Translations under genes and position numbers: made by a program
Notes under the pieces: generated by a model
Told to the model about the DNA's origin: nothing
The model's database searches: none
The model's input: the letters and a program-made list of their open reading frames with translations, nothing else
NCBI GenBank assembly: GCA_018873245.2
Contig: JAEMBT020000005.1
Coordinates: forward strand, 2,838,001 to 2,902,000
Direction of reading: 5' to 3'
DNA: 64,000 nucleotides
From: Archegozetes longisetosus
Taxonomy: Eukaryota > Arthropoda > Arachnida > Sarcoptiformes > Trhypochthoniidae
Shown: positions 48,152 through 61,300 of the stretch, piece after piece
Layout: each line of letters opens with the position of its first letter
How positions within the stretch are numbered: the stretch's first letter is position 1

Positions 48152-48164
48152 TGGGAGAGAGACG
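48115..48164. repeat. (GA)n microsatellite
   Basis: GAGAGA run with single interruptions (GCGAGA, GTGGGAGA). Confidence 0.9.
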
Positions 48165-48604
48165 TGTGGGAGTCTGTGTGTGTCTCAGAGAGAATAGAGG
48201 GGAAAATAAAAAAGAAAAGGGGTTTGAAGTTTCGCTCGCATTTCGCTTTATGCAAGAATTGATCCAATTTGGCTCGAACTGGATTTCTCTTTTTTCTATT
48301 CTTCTCTGGACTACTCAATATCTGCAGTGAATGGTAACAGCATCAGGATTTGATACCCCCATTCCTCTCGTTTAAATCCTTTAATCAAAAACAGTGAGAT
48401 AGCAGAGGATGAGCAGAGAAGGAAACACGTGATTAAAAGTGAATCTACAGGCTTTGATCGGCGAGTCTCTTAAATCAATACTTTTTTTCATTAAAAAAAC
48501 GTTTTCATCTAAAAGCCTTCCAATAGAGTTAACTCGTCTCGAAATTTCTATTAAGAAATCCTCAGTCGTATTGCGTCACTGCAAGCATTTCTATAGATGG
48601 TATC

Positions 48605-48850
48605 TTTTTTCATATATATATATATATATATCTTAAACTTATATATTTTAGACTTATGCATCTTGGACTTATATATATCTGAAACTTACACATTTTAGAC
48701 GTATATAGTAAACATTTGAAGAGACCATCTTTCTCCATATACATGTCTTAGGTGTATATAGCAAGCATTTGGAAGTCGAAGAATCTATTTCTTCATATAT
48801 ACATCAAAGGAATATATAGCAAGGATTTGGAAGTTTGGGAATCGTTGTTT
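48605..48850. repeat. Degenerate tandem repeats, two unit types
   Basis: Positions 48605-48700: AT run followed by about 25-bp units of the form ACTTATATATTTTAG. Positions 48700-48845: three copies of a unit of about 56 bp containing TATATAGCAAGCATTTGGAAG. Not coding. Confidence 0.65.
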
Positions 48851-51800
48851 TGCAATAGTACGATGATGTGTTATGCTCATAAATTCGGCATCAATACAGC
48901 CCTATTCATGCGCGCTGTGGTCAGTTTGGAATGTCATTGGTTCAAATGCGAACGCATGCTCTCCCATTCAGCCTATCGAAAAAGCAAAAGGACAAAAGAA
49001 GAAAAAAATAAGAAATAACTTTTCTCCTCAAAGCCCTTCTACACATAAATCTCAAACGCTGGTTCACTAGCAATGCTTCCCAATGTTCACTCATGTATAC
49101 CGATAGGGATTCATTGGACCAAAAGGGGATCAAAAGCACAATACGAATGCGAAAAAGGGAACTAAATTGTTCGCAAATGCAAAGATACGAAATGATTTTT
49201 TAGAACTGAAAAATCAGGAAAAGGGGGGCAGAACCGAATGATTGAACCAAAAGGGGGGCCAAGAACCGAGTGACTGAACCAAAAGAGAAGCAAAAATGTA
49301 GAAACTTGGCTGACTAGCGATTTCTTTCTTTTCAACTGTAGTCATAGTTTTCGCAGTCCTCCAGTCCAGCGATTGCATGAATAGATGGGAGAAAAGTTGT
49401 CCGCCCGGCAAATGACTGATGGTTTATAAAGATTAAAAATGAGTGCACGAGTGGGAAGGGATTCAGAGGCAAACTTCACTGCATTGCAATGCTGTAGGAC
49501 CACAAAAACACTTTGATATCAAAAAGAAGGGAAAATAAATTAAAGGGGAAAGTGAATTAAATTTACATGAGACCCATGCCAGACATATGATGCATATATG
49601 GACTAATGGTTTCGTAGCAGAATCATGCCAAAAAAGGTTGAACGCCAGATTCATTTTGATCCATCTCTACTCAGAGAGGACATAACGTGCACATGTTCAA
49701 TATGCCACTTGATTCCTTAAGACACTAAATTTACATAATGATCCACATCACTGAATGATGCTAACCATTCCTGAGCTTGGTTGTTCAGTTCTATTCTTTC
49801 ATTCCTGAACACAGTCTATGGGGGACTGAGGGGGAGTAGAGTTATCTTTGGTTTAAAATGTTTAATTCAGTCGATGTGCAGTAGTTTTTTAATGATGACT
49901 ACCCCTTTCCGGTATCTATCATTTTTCTCACAGCCATATTTGACTCCCATCCCACCCTCCCTTTAACTCTAATTTCCCCGCGGATCCCTTGTCGTTGAAA
50001 ACAAAAAACGTTCTCTCCCTTTCAAGCTTGCGAACAGTTGTGGTTGAGTTGATCTTCGTCAGTCAGTTGTTCGTCAGGCAGTCGTTCGCGAGGCTGAACC
50101 CCGTTAATCTAAACATTCGGACATTTGAAAATTTGTAGGATTTTAAAATATATAGCAGAATAAAATATAATAAAATGGCTTTAGGCGCATTTTTACCCAT
50201 CCAACAAGAAATTATGCAAACATAGGCGCACGTAATCCTTATATGCGAACAGTCGTACATAACTGTTATCCAGTTATAGCAAAATAAAAAACGCAAGCAA
50301 TCCTTCATATTAGAGGTGAACCAAACCTTCTTCAATTTCCTGAATGACTCGCGCGAGCTTCAATCATAATATTCTCGTCCAAACCATTCGAAATATGACC
50401 AAATTTCAATCTCGCTCCTATTTTTTGTTAACTTTTGCCTCAAACCAAGCATTACTTCTGTTTGTTTAGCAATAAAAAATATGAGTTAAGTAATAAATAT
50501 GACGAGTTATTGAATAAAAGTCAATATTACCTGATATTAATCATTTAATTGCTGAATAAATTGAAAAAAATTAATCAATAATATTAAAGTAAAAAAACGT
50601 TGGACTTATACTTCACTAACGATTCATAAGGTTTTGACGTGTTTGTGTTACACCTATTTATTAAAGAGTAAAACTGTAATGAATTCGCTATTAAAAAGGG
50701 GAGAAAAAGCAGTCAGATAGACATAAAGCCTCCGACAGGCAATAAGCCAAAGGTATTAGTATTAACTAACTTTCAGTACGTCTGCGAGTTCACGCGAGAG
50801 TTTTTCTCTCATTTTTTATAAACGCTTGGATTTCATTTCCGTTGGCAAAGAGAAAATCATTTCGAAGTTCTCTATTTATAGCCATCCCATAAATGAATTG
50901 AGTGCAGAAACAAAAACAGAGAACTGTTTGATCGGAGTGAGAATTACGAAATAGTATAACTGAAAGTTGGATAGTATAGGGTTTCTCCAGAGATCCAATG
51001 AGATGAATGTTAGGCCGATCTGAAGCACATCTTTACAATCATAATACTTTATAAAAGTTCTTCAGGTTTAGAGTAAAGAAAAAGTTTTTGTATGCAAAAA
51101 GTGTGTTTGTTTTAAGTTAGGGAATCCTCGAGGGAAGCCTAAAGTCGTCTTATCAAAAGCTTGCAGTTGAGCGGTTTGGTAGAAAAATGCACGAAGGCTT
51201 CAACGGGGGAAACAGAGATACTGCATGTGAGTGAAGGAGAGAAACTCAGTTCTCTTCATGCAATTAGTTAGTATGCATACGAAAAAGGCAGAAATGTGTG
51301 CGCTGTTAGTGATACTCTGCAGAGGCCTTATGGATACTCTACTTTTATGAAGACTGTGCCTCTGCTTTACCAAGACTGTGCCTCTGCGAAGACTCTGCCT
51401 CTGCCTTACGAACACTTTTATGGGTGCGCGCAATGAACAGCACAGCCAAAAATCCATAAGAAATAAAATTTCTTCCTTTCGATGCTTCAATAGATTGACA
51501 CTACAGTCAGACTCACACGCGAATCACTCGCAAATATTTCACATGACGCTTCACTGAATCAAATCCAATTAAATCCTATACTCCAATGTCAATATCAGTG
51601 CTCTACTAGGATCTACTTAAGTCTGATTTCATATTTCTGATTAGCGATTCTTTAGTTTTCGAAAAAACGATCAAATCAATATGAGGAACCAATGGATTTT
51701 GGAAGAGAGGAACGGGTTCTCAAATAGTTTTTTCACATAGTTTTTTGAGGAACGGGTTTTGAAATAATTTTTTCAAATAGTTTTTGAGCGGAAGAAATGG

Positions 51801-53197
51801 AGAGTAGGGAAGATTAATGGGGGATAATAAATAAATTTAAGCTGAATATGCAATAAAATAAGTTACTCGCCATAAAAATGATTACTGATAGTGTCTTATC
51901 TAACATTTAAAACAGACAAACTTCATAAGTGATAGCAAGTAAATAGAGCTTATGCTTTACGTTACTTTTTGCTCAGTTACCAATATGTACCGAAAGGTCA
52001 TCTTATCCCTAACAGAATCTCTCCAACGCACACCCCGTTATGTATGATTCACATGCCTCCAAAACTTACTTTAATTTATAAGCTTTTGAAGATTTATACT
52101 TTTGATTTTGATTTTATAATTCAGTCGTCCCTTAATAGAAGTAAGTGATCCTTCAGTATAAGTTTGAAGTTGAATGAAAAGTTAGTTTTGTTTAAAAATA
52201 AGTGATGAACATTTGGAAAATATACGTTGTACTTTCTCTACTAATGGACTTAATGTGAATGATATTCAATCTGAACTATTCTATGCTTTTGTTATTAAAA
52301 AGCGTATTGAATTATCTGGTTCGGAAAATTCCATATAACATTCTTTCGAGCACATTGGATACGATGTTTTCCTTATCAATAATATTACACACAGTGAATA
52401 TACTGATGAAGAAGACCACTCGAATACTCATAGATTGCTTCGAGAAAATAGGTTTTTACAAATGCCAAATAGATGTCTGAATAACGATTAATTGTTCCTT
52501 AACTACTCTTATCCCTACTACATCTAATTTATAGCTCCCATAACTGACAAATCACCCAATTTACTTACCAATTATTAGAAGATCAAAAGATTTAACGACA
52601 TTTGACTGAATAATTAAAATATGTTAGACTTAGAAACTGTTATCTTAAGTTAGAATAATCGGGTTGGCATTGAAATAGCTGTTCATAAACTAACTTTTTA
52701 TAGCAATTATTAAGGACAACAAGTACCAATAAAATACTATTCCTTCCACTATTGATCTTCAATAAACTTCAACTATATTCACTTCTCTTTAATAGCTCTA
52801 ATACTAGTTATACACTTCTATCACTTCTGTCTTCATTTACCTTCCAATCAATCCAATAGTACTTCACTATTCAATTCAATCGTAGACAATGAATACAATT
52901 TGAATTAGTGTAATAATCAAATTATTTATAAATTTTATTATATTATTAAACCAACTAAAGGAGAAAATGAGAAAACAATACAAATATTTGGGGTCTCAAA
53001 TTTTTCTCTATTTTCGGTGCAAAAAGAGAGAAAGAGTAGATGAAAGCGTTTTATAAATATATAATATATTTATATTTATTTATATATATTGTCACCGGTC
53101 AATCATATTTATATTAATATTTACTTAAAGGGACACAAATCATAATTAAACTGATATATAGTTACGTACTTTCGAAAAGTCGAAGAAAGGAAGAACA

Positions 53198-53282
53198 GTT
53201 TTTTGCAGCTTTTTTCAGCTTTTTTTCAGCTTTTTTCAGCTTTATTCAACTTTTTTGCAGCCTTTTTGCAGCCTTTTTCCAG
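53198..53282. repeat. 10-bp tandem repeat TTTTTTCAGC
   Basis: Seven or eight imperfect copies of T6-7 plus (C/G)CAGC. On the plus strand each unit resembles a polypyrimidine tract followed by CAG, i.e. a chain of acceptor-like sites. Confidence 0.85.
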
Positions 53283-54114
53283 TCGTTATTGAACAAAATT
53301 TATGTAAATTGTCAGTTGTATATAATCACACTCTAAATAACACAAAAACAAAATCAAATGAAAATGTCTAATAAACACTCGAATGGAACACTGTATTAAA
53401 AGGTATCGAAAGGGGAGGAGAATAAACTATAGATGAATTTAGACACACAATTAGTTTAGTGTTCAGATTTGTTTAGTTATCAGTTTTGTTACTCTTACGT
53501 TGACAGATTAAGTCATTTTAAGTTACGAACTATAAGTTTACATAAGTTTAACAATAGTAATCAATTCGGCATTTATTCAGATGTCATTTTAGACTAAAGT
53601 GTTATTATATTACTTGAAAATGTCATTTCTTACAATATAAACCCTGTTTTGGTCACTTACTTGTTGTAAACCTGAAGAAGAAAAAAGATGTAAAAAGGAA
53701 TAGATTTGGGAATAAAAGTAGTGTTGGGATAGTATTGAGAGATTAAAAATATGAAAGAATCGTCGATGTGGTCGCAACACTATGAGTTGACTCATGAATT
53801 AAACCGTTTAACGTGTTATTACATAATAAAAGATGAAGCCATGCATCAACTAATTTGTTAAATTTTTACAATTAACATCGCAAATACCACTGGGGTTTCA
53901 ATCGGGTTCACTTATTATTTCTTTGTACTAATCGAGTAAAAGTGTCGAGCACAGTCGATTGAACAAATGTAGACAACGTATTTTTAAGATATATATTTAC
54001 CTGTAAAGCGTTTATATATACATAGTTATAGTTATTGAACATTCATATGTGCTTAGCAGTGAAGCATTCATATAGTAAAGCATCCATATATGCTTAGCTG
54101 TAAAGCATAGCATA

Positions 54115-54181
54115 GATAGATGCATGCCTATTCCGGATAGATGCATGCCTATTCTAGACACATGCATACCTATTCTAGATT
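54115..54181. repeat. Tandem repeat of about 21 bp, unit GATAGATGCATGCCTATTC
   Basis: Three copies: two near-identical with ATGCATGC, the third with ACATGCATACC. Confidence 0.8.
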
Positions 54182-54430
54182 TGTTCAGTTATAGAATTGT
54201 ATTTAATACTATACAAGAAAGTATATATCTTACATATCTGATGACATTTTCTCAATCGACTGTACACTCGTCATATGTTGTCATATATAATAAGGCAACG
54301 AATCATTTTTTTACATTTAAATTTAGACCTAATTATTCATTAATAATAATATAAAACAACTAATAATTTTTTCATACATTTACATTACAATAGCTCTACA
54401 ATATTAAACAGTGCACAAAAGTATTGGGAT

Positions 54431-54510
54431 TATTAATAATTCAGTTTATTAATAATTCTGTTTATTAATAACTCTGTTTATTAATAATTCTGTTTATTAA
54501 TCATTTTGTT
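54431..54510. repeat. 16-bp tandem repeat ATTAATAATTCTGTTT
   Basis: Five consecutive copies with one or two changes each. Confidence 0.9.
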
Positions 54511-54829
54511 GTCAAGCAGAGACAAAAGTGTTTCATTTCTAAAAATTGTATCCTTTCCCAAAAAATTGTATCCTTTTCCAAAAATTTTGATACTTTGTAT
54601 CAGTTAGATATTAGGGACATTTGTTTTTTTTGTTTAAATTAAATAATTTAAATTTAGGCACTTTATTGCAATTATTATTCATAAGTTGATCACACAATGG
54701 TTCAAATCGTTCTGATGTAGTGCCTCCTTCTCATAGAGTATAGTTTAATAAATTAATTGAAAGGCCGCGGTATAGCGGGATCAAACCACTCCTTGTTTGT
54801 CCCTATGATGTAACCGATAATTCATATAC

Positions 54830-55050
54830 ATATAGACTATAAGTTTATATGTGTTTAGTTTTATATAGCTATACGTCTTATAGCTATAGTTCTATAAGTT
54901 TATATCTTTTACTTATATAGCTATATGTCCATAAGTTTTATATCTTTACTTATATAGCTATATGTCCATAAGTTTATGTCTTATTAGTTATATAGCTATA
55001 AGTGCTATAACTTATTAGTTATATAGCTATATGTCTATAAGTGTTATATG
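54830..55050. repeat. Repeat array rich in the palindrome TATAGCTATA
   Basis: Irregular units such as TATATAGCTATATGTCCATAAG, each centred on the self-complementary TATAGCTATA, repeated about eight times. Confidence 0.8.
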
Positions 55051-55592
55051 TGATTATTTCTCAAAATTTGCATATACTTAACATGATATCTTTGGCATTT
55101 AGTCTAAAATGGGATAATTTTGTTTTTAAAAAAAGGTTTTGAGCCAAATGTATATTTAATAACGTTTAGTGAAGTTTCGCTTAAATAGTTATCAATTATC
55201 TTAAAAAATGCTTAATTTAATCGACCAGATTATATTGGCGTCACTTTTTTTTTTGTACGTGAAATTCTTTGTCTCTGCTCTTATAAAATAAATATATAAT
55301 TAATAAAAGAACAAAATATATGCTTTAACCACATTTCTGCTTAAAATCAGGTTTTGGTCGATAAAAATTGGATCAATTAAATTGGCAATAGTTGTGAGGA
55401 AAGAGATTGTCGGGAAAATATCAAATAATGTCTAATAACAACCGACATAAACTGACTAACAAACAAACTATAGTTATCTTAAGTTGGTTTAGGCTGTGGT
55501 GGTAGGAAACGTGTAGAAAATAGATAAGAAGATAATGGTTCATAAGAAATGATCGCAAAGTGCTCGCGAATGCTCGCGAAATGTACGATAAG

Positions 55593-58500
55593 CTACGAAT
55601 CTTCGTCTTTGTCGTTGCTACAGGTACTAGTATTAGAAAGTGGGGTGTGATGTACAGCCATCAGTCCCAAATCATTATTAGCATTACTGTTAGCCATGTT
55701 AGTATTGCTATTCTGATTCACAACACATTTCCTCATGTGCTTCTCCAAAGTGCTCGGAACTGAAAAAGGCATATCGCAGAAACGACATTTGTAGACATCT
55801 TTGCCAAGTCTTCCGTGAGTTTTCATGTGTCTGGTCAACTTTGAGCTTTGGGCGCACGCATACGAACACAATTCACATTTATAGGGCTTCTCACCCGTGT
55901 GTGACCGCCGGTGAACTGTCAGGTTTGAACAATTCTTGAACACTTTACCACAGTACTCACACGTATCGTTTCGACTTCTCGTGTGCTCTTTCCGTCGCTC
56001 ACTAGTTGGCGGTGTGTTAGCCGTTCGTCCAGCGCTGACAGTCGGCGATGTGTTAGTGCTATTGCTGTTGATAGCATTTGTTGGAGGCGTGTGTAAATTA
56101 CGGCAAGAACTTGAGGGTCCCGGTCGTGGACTACCACTAGATGTTGATATAGATGATGATGTCTTGTTGAAGGCACTGTCCACGACTTTGTTTCTGACCA
56201 TTTCAGCGGCTGAATCACTAGCGGCTGACAAGTGATGAGCAAATGAAGCGGTGAACGGATTGGTTGCGACCGATGGTAACCAAAGACCGGCATAGAGTGA
56301 GTCTCTTTGATCGGCTGAAGCACTGAAATCCAATTTTAATCTTTTTGGATCAAACGGATTGTGATGATCGAAGGCACTACTCAGTAAACTACTGGCGGGA
56401 TTCGCAATAGCGTTGCCTCCAGGAGCCACTGAATTCCCGATTCCGGCCACGAGCTCGTTGAAACTGGGGCCGTGAGGACTGAGAGCTGAATGCGATGAAT
56501 GATGCGAATGATGGTGAGAATGGTGTGAATGATGCGAGTGATGCTTTAGAATATTGTTTATATTCAAACTGGTGTTGTGGTTCTCCGATACAGACAAATG
56601 GCTCGACGAAGACGAAGGTCTCTCTTGTTTCACAGAACCAGAACCGACAACAGACTTGACACTCTCTTCTAAAGCCTGTTTATACGCTTCGTTGTATTGC
56701 TGAATATCGCTTAAACCTATTTTTTCCATCACTTCACCTAAAAGTGATTGCATTGCACTTGAGGTACGGGTTGGCACTGAAGACGAACTATTGCTATCTG
56801 TGCCACGAATTTTTCCGTTGCTGTTTCCGGTCGCTCGTGACAGATCTTCGGCAACCATTTCAACACTAGAATCGCGAGAATTATCACCATTATCGCCATC
56901 ATCACCAATGACTTCATCGTCAACCTCTTCGTCTTCATCTTCGATGTCGTCCTCATCATCAATATCGTCCTCATCATCCAATAGGTCAATGTCGCCACCG
57001 TTTGTAGTGGTAGTGGTGGGAACATTGGCGTTGTTCTTTGAAGATGGAGTAGAAGAGTCTGGAGCCGAATTTCCGGAATCGGTAGTATTTTCAGAACAGT
57101 TGACGTTAGAAATAGTACTGTTTATTGCATTATTGCTGACATTATTTCTCTCTCTTAAATGTGTTTTCATGTGTCGCTTCAATTTAGACGCTTGAGTACA
57201 GGCATGATTACAAATATGACATTTAAATGGTTTCTCTCCGGTATGCGATCGTCTGTGAACTATAAGATTACTCATAAACCGAAAAGATTTACCACAAAAT
57301 TCACATGACTTTGTTTTAGGACTTGACGGCTGTTGAGTTGACTGTAGTGTTGGCGTAACCGAACGGTCAGACAGGGCTGCAGTCGATGTCGTCAACGATA
57401 CTGTCGGCGAAGTTCGTGTGGCTGAGGAAGACATTTGCAGAAAAGACGGTGGCGTCAATTTTCTCACCGGTGAAGAAGAATTACCACCAGCTGCGGCCGG
57501 ACTCGTCGCTCCGGCCAATTGGCGCAATCGTTGGGAATAGAAATCTAAGTGTGTATCAAAGGACAACGTCGGCGGCGGTGGCACTGATGACAGACCTGTA
57601 TTGCTAGAGAGACGAACTGAACTTCCGGGAGAGTTCTTCACTGTTGTTGAGGTTGAGTCGGGCGGAGCAGCACTTCCAAAGTAATTGTGAGCGTCTGAAA
57701 ACAATCCGCTAACAGAATGATTAAGACTTGACGAAACATTACTTCCACCGAATATATCTGAATGACTAGTTCCAGTCGGAGCACTACGTCCCGCAGCAGC
57801 GGCCGCGGCCGCAGCAATGAATGATTGGACTGGGAATTGACGCTCACTTAATGGCATTCGCAAGAGTTGTAGAGCTGAATGATGTGAAGGAGTTATTGAA
57901 TTGTTTCCAATTGATTGACTCGATGTGTGTCCAGCACTCGATCCACTGTTAGAGTGTGTGTGAGACGAGTGCGAGTGATGGCCATCAATAGGAGGCAATA
58001 TAGAGGGCTCGCTATTGAATATGTCCACATATATCTTAAGTCCGTGAACATTTTGAGCGTGTTGGATCAAAACCCACGAAGAGTTAAATACTTGCTTACA
58101 TGTGCAACACATTTGAGAAAATGGTTCTGCAATTGGTGGATAAAAAAGAACAAGATTATTCTCTAACTTATTAGGCATGTTCGTTCAGTCTATTCTGTTC
58201 AATCTATTCAATCCTATTCTATTCTATCCTATCTTATCATATCTTGTCTTGTCTTGTCTTCTATTTAACCAATCATTTTCTATGCAAAATAAATTAGTGC
58301 TAACTCTAAAATGTTTATTGAGTCCATATTTTTTAGTGAATGATGAAGAGAAAGCATTGCTCTTATGTGACTGGATAGCAGCTGATGCCTGAGTCAGTGA
58401 AAAAAAGCACTTTTTGTTCAATATATGCAAATGAAAGGCAATGAGAGAACAGGAGTATAACAGAAGAGAGTCAGACTAAGAGGAAATTAAAGCGCAAAGC

Positions 58501-61300
58501 AGTGAGCGAGCGGTCATCATCAAGTAATCATCCATCTTTGTCAGGACCTCCTGCAATCATTCCTCTCACTCTCTTTCCCTTTTCGTATTTCAATCCCTAT
58601 TCTGTTTGAGTTTTGTGGAGAAATTTTTATTCCCCAACAAATTCAATATAAAACTAAAACAACAACATTGAAATCCAAAGCAAAAAACTTAATCAAACCC
58701 ACCCAAAAGGTTTTCTGCACTGCAATTGTGGCGAAGAGACAGTATGAGAGTTGGAGAAATAGTTACGTAAAAGTTGGCCGAATAGTTACATAAAAACTCG
58801 AGAAATAGTTTAGGAAATGAAAGAGAGAAAAGATGTAAAAATCTATATTGGATTGGGAGACACGAAACATATCTTATCGATGATTATGCATAAATAAAAT
58901 GTTCAGAGTTGAGTAAATGTCCATTTCTTATGGAAGGCATTATTTGGGATGAAAATCAATAAATGGTTTTTTGCACATTTTAAAACCCCTGCAGGCCTTT
59001 AGAGTAGAAACGAGAGAGAAGGGGAGAATGAGAAGCGAACAGATAGAGGTTGGAGCGCGTGTTGGATATGGTTTTAATCGGAAATGACATCTTGTCACGC
59101 GACAATGAAAACCTGGGGAGAGATCCTAAGCGATGGCTCTTTTCTGCATCTTTTTAGATAGTAGAAAATGGCACAATTCAAATGCCAGCTATCGGTTATT
59201 CTAACACATTCTGACATTAAAATATAATATCTAACAAGCATTTAGGATCAATACCATTTACAACTCTATAAACTGCATAATACGGTCACTTTAAGAGCTG
59301 CTAAGGTAGCGCTCAATCGTTTGTTAGGGCCATAAATCCTGATACTAAGTCAAGTCATTCTTTCCATAATGTTCTGCTCGAGTTTAGTAGTAATATTCGA
59401 GTAGTGGGTGGTTGTGTTGGCTTTAGTTGTGTTGGCTTTAGTTGTATTGGCTTTAGTTCTATTCGCTTTGTGTTGCCTTTCAACCTTTCAGCCTTTCTGT
59501 TGGCTTTTAGCCTTTTGTCAATCTGTGGTCCGAGCCTAAAGGTGCCCATTCAGGGTGAAGAGGAGAGGAGGTCGAGAGCGAGGGAGGTCGAGGCTTGCAC
59601 TAAAGTGTTAGGGTCGACATTTAACACCTAATAAATCTTGTCTCTATTGAGCTGCTACTATTTACAAGTTGTTCAAAATCATTTCTTCAATCACTTATGT
59701 ACTTTGTTGGTAAAACTACTTCAGTTGCCAATGAACTCAAATATCTGAAAGATATTTTTTAGATCTTTTTTAGCCCCTAAATAAGGGATTATATAATAAT
59801 ATTCTGGACCCAAATAAGGGATTATATAATAATATTTTAGACTCAAATAAGGTATTATATAATAATATTTTAGCCCCAAACAAACGACTTATATAACAAT
59901 ATTTTTACAGATTTAAATATTAAAAAAGTCTGATCTAAAAGCCTGGCAGATGGTCATACAGTGAGACGAGGCGAGACCGGACGCAGCACTCATGTCAGAG
60001 TTAGCTTTGGAGAAAAAAATCCTATTGCATAGCAGTTGAGAATCTTGACACAGGATTCTAAGGTGGCTTACAATGGATGGGCGAGTTCAGGGTGACGGCC
60101 CTAAACACTAAGTTCACTAAAACGTCTCATCGCATCGCAATCTTATCCAAATTGGACTTTTTCGAAAAATTTTCTACACATGAAAAAATCTATGAGACAG
60201 ACAATTGCAGAAAAAAGTTTGGAAACATTTTCAGCCCAATTCTCAACTTCCTGGGATGGTCACTATGAGAGGCGCAGCTTTTCATACATGCGAGGGGACA
60301 ATGTTTGCTCAGGTATATGTGGGACATATGGGGGCGATTCATATAACGGTGAACTATGCCTTAGCTTCAGGTGAACACAAATCTCAACGCAAAATACATT
60401 TAAATGATAAAAATGCTGAATAAGATAGAATTGAATATCAATAAGAGATTTCGCTTTTGCAATAACTACTAAAGAAGGTTTTGAGCAAAAGTAATTTGCA
60501 TAGAGTTATAGCAGAGGTAAAGTAGAAATGAATTTGGGGATCAATATGGGCATGATGAATTTTAGCATGATGAGTTTTAGCATGATGAGTTTTACTATGA
60601 TGAGTTTTAACATGTTCAGTTTTAGCACGATCAATTTTAGCATCAGTTTTAGCATAAAGAAGAATGATTATTTGTTTGTACGCAAGAGCGGTTTCAGATA
60701 TGATCATGAATGTGAGTCACGTCAAATTAAATGCAGATTAATTACCTGTATTAATTGTATTTGTATGAGCGTCTGCAACAGTTTGCTTTTCACCGGGATT
60801 TCCACTGCAAGGACTCAAACTGGGCTGACGTGAAGTGTTGAACAAATTTTGTTGACTACGATGAGAATGAAGGCGATGGTGTTTCAACTTAATTAATTTA
60901 TGTCTTTGAGAGCTGTTTATAATACTAGGCGTCTGTTTACGCAAATTCATTACCGGACTGGTAGTGGACTCATTTAAATTATTACTCAAATTGACATCAT
61001 TTTGGTTGTCATTTTCTCCGGTAATTACAGGTAACTCATTGTCGATGTCGTCTAAATCTTCATCACTATTATTATTAAAAGCATTTATTCGACAATTTTC
61101 TTTATTACTACAAGAATTCACTTTATGAGAAATAAACTTTAAAATATCTGCTAATGCGAACTCTCGCTGACAAACACCACAAACTAATATATCTTGACAT
61201 AACAACTGCTGCTGTTGTTGCGATGGACAAGATTCTGTTTGTGTCCCTCCAACTGCTGTTGCGATTGTCGTCGTCGTTGAAAGTGATGTTTCTTCTAATG
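55593..61300 (-). CDS. BCL11A/B (CTIP1/2) homologue, coding exons 2 and 3 (exon 1 not found)
   Basis: C2H2 zinc-finger transcriptional repressor; vertebrate BCL11A/B control blood, lymphoid and neural fates. Two minus-strand exons: 61300-60746 and 58126-55593 (phase 1 junction). The upstream one needs an incoming phase-1 exon, as in vertebrate BCL11 exon 1. Exon 2 has the family's N-terminal CCHC finger (CGVCQREFALADILKFISHK). Exon 3 opens EPFSQMCCTCKQVFNSSWVL then QHAQNVHGLKIY, finger ZnF1. ZnF2-3 follow: SCEFCGKSFRFMSNLIVHRR, then ACTQASKLKRHMKTH. Next are a long Asp/Glu tract, a His/Ser run and a poly-Ala run. The C-terminal triple finger is CEYCGKVFKNCSNLTVHRR, CELCSYACAQSSKLTRHMKTH, CRFCDMPFSVPSTLEKHMRKC. 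The N-terminal NuRD-binding peptide (MSRRKQ type) was not found. An ATG at 58178 upstream of exon 3 is intronic, not the start. Confidence 0.92.
59412..59468. repeat. 15-bp tandem repeat GTTGTGTTGGCTTTA
   Basis: Three to four copies with small changes, inside the BCL11 intron. Confidence 0.85.
59772..59907. repeat. Tandem repeat of about 34 bp with AAATAAGGGATTATATAATA
   Basis: Four consecutive copies, the last one more diverged. Each ends TAATATT(T/C)T and is followed by (A/G)(C/G)(A/C)C-rich joints. Confidence 0.9.
60551..60655. repeat. 15-bp tandem repeat ATGATGAGTTTTAGC
   Basis: About seven copies close to the BCL11 exon 2 donor. Because the unit is a multiple of three it stays open on both strands (KTHHA on minus, MMSFS on plus); this is not taken as coding. 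Confidence 0.9.

Larger units (their letters stand above)
38678..55592. other. 17 kb gene-poor region between PEX10 and BCL11
   Basis: No open frame longer than about 95 codons and none with a domain I recognise. AT-rich with many microsatellites and short tandem arrays (listed separately). The part next to 55592 should include the BCL11 3' UTR, which is long in vertebrate homologues. A coding-like stretch with one internal stop lies at 52198-52491 (see findings). Gene deserts beside developmental transcription factors often hold enhancers; nothing in the sequence proves that here. Confidence 0.6.
58127..60745 (-). other. Intron between BCL11 coding exons, 2.6 kb
   Basis: No gene supported. 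Contains three tandem arrays (59412-59468, 59772-59907, 60551-60655) and a T-rich tract leading to the exon 3 acceptor (CCAATTGCAG). Confidence 0.7.

Noticed and set aside
54690-54810. GGTTCAAATCG followed by a less AT-rich stretch, considered as a tRNA T-arm
   Set aside because: No acceptor, D-arm or anticodon arm can be folded around it.
56738-57195. Met/Thr-rich and Ser-rich frames in BCL11 exon 3
   Set aside because: Alternative-frame shadows of the acidic tract.
58127-58178. MPNKLENN as the start of the BCL11 protein
   Set aside because: This is the polypyrimidine tract and CAG acceptor of the intron; exon 3 joins exon 2 in phase at 58126.
60438-60707. KTHHA-repeat minus-strand frame
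   Set aside because: Product of the 15-bp tandem array in the BCL11 intron.
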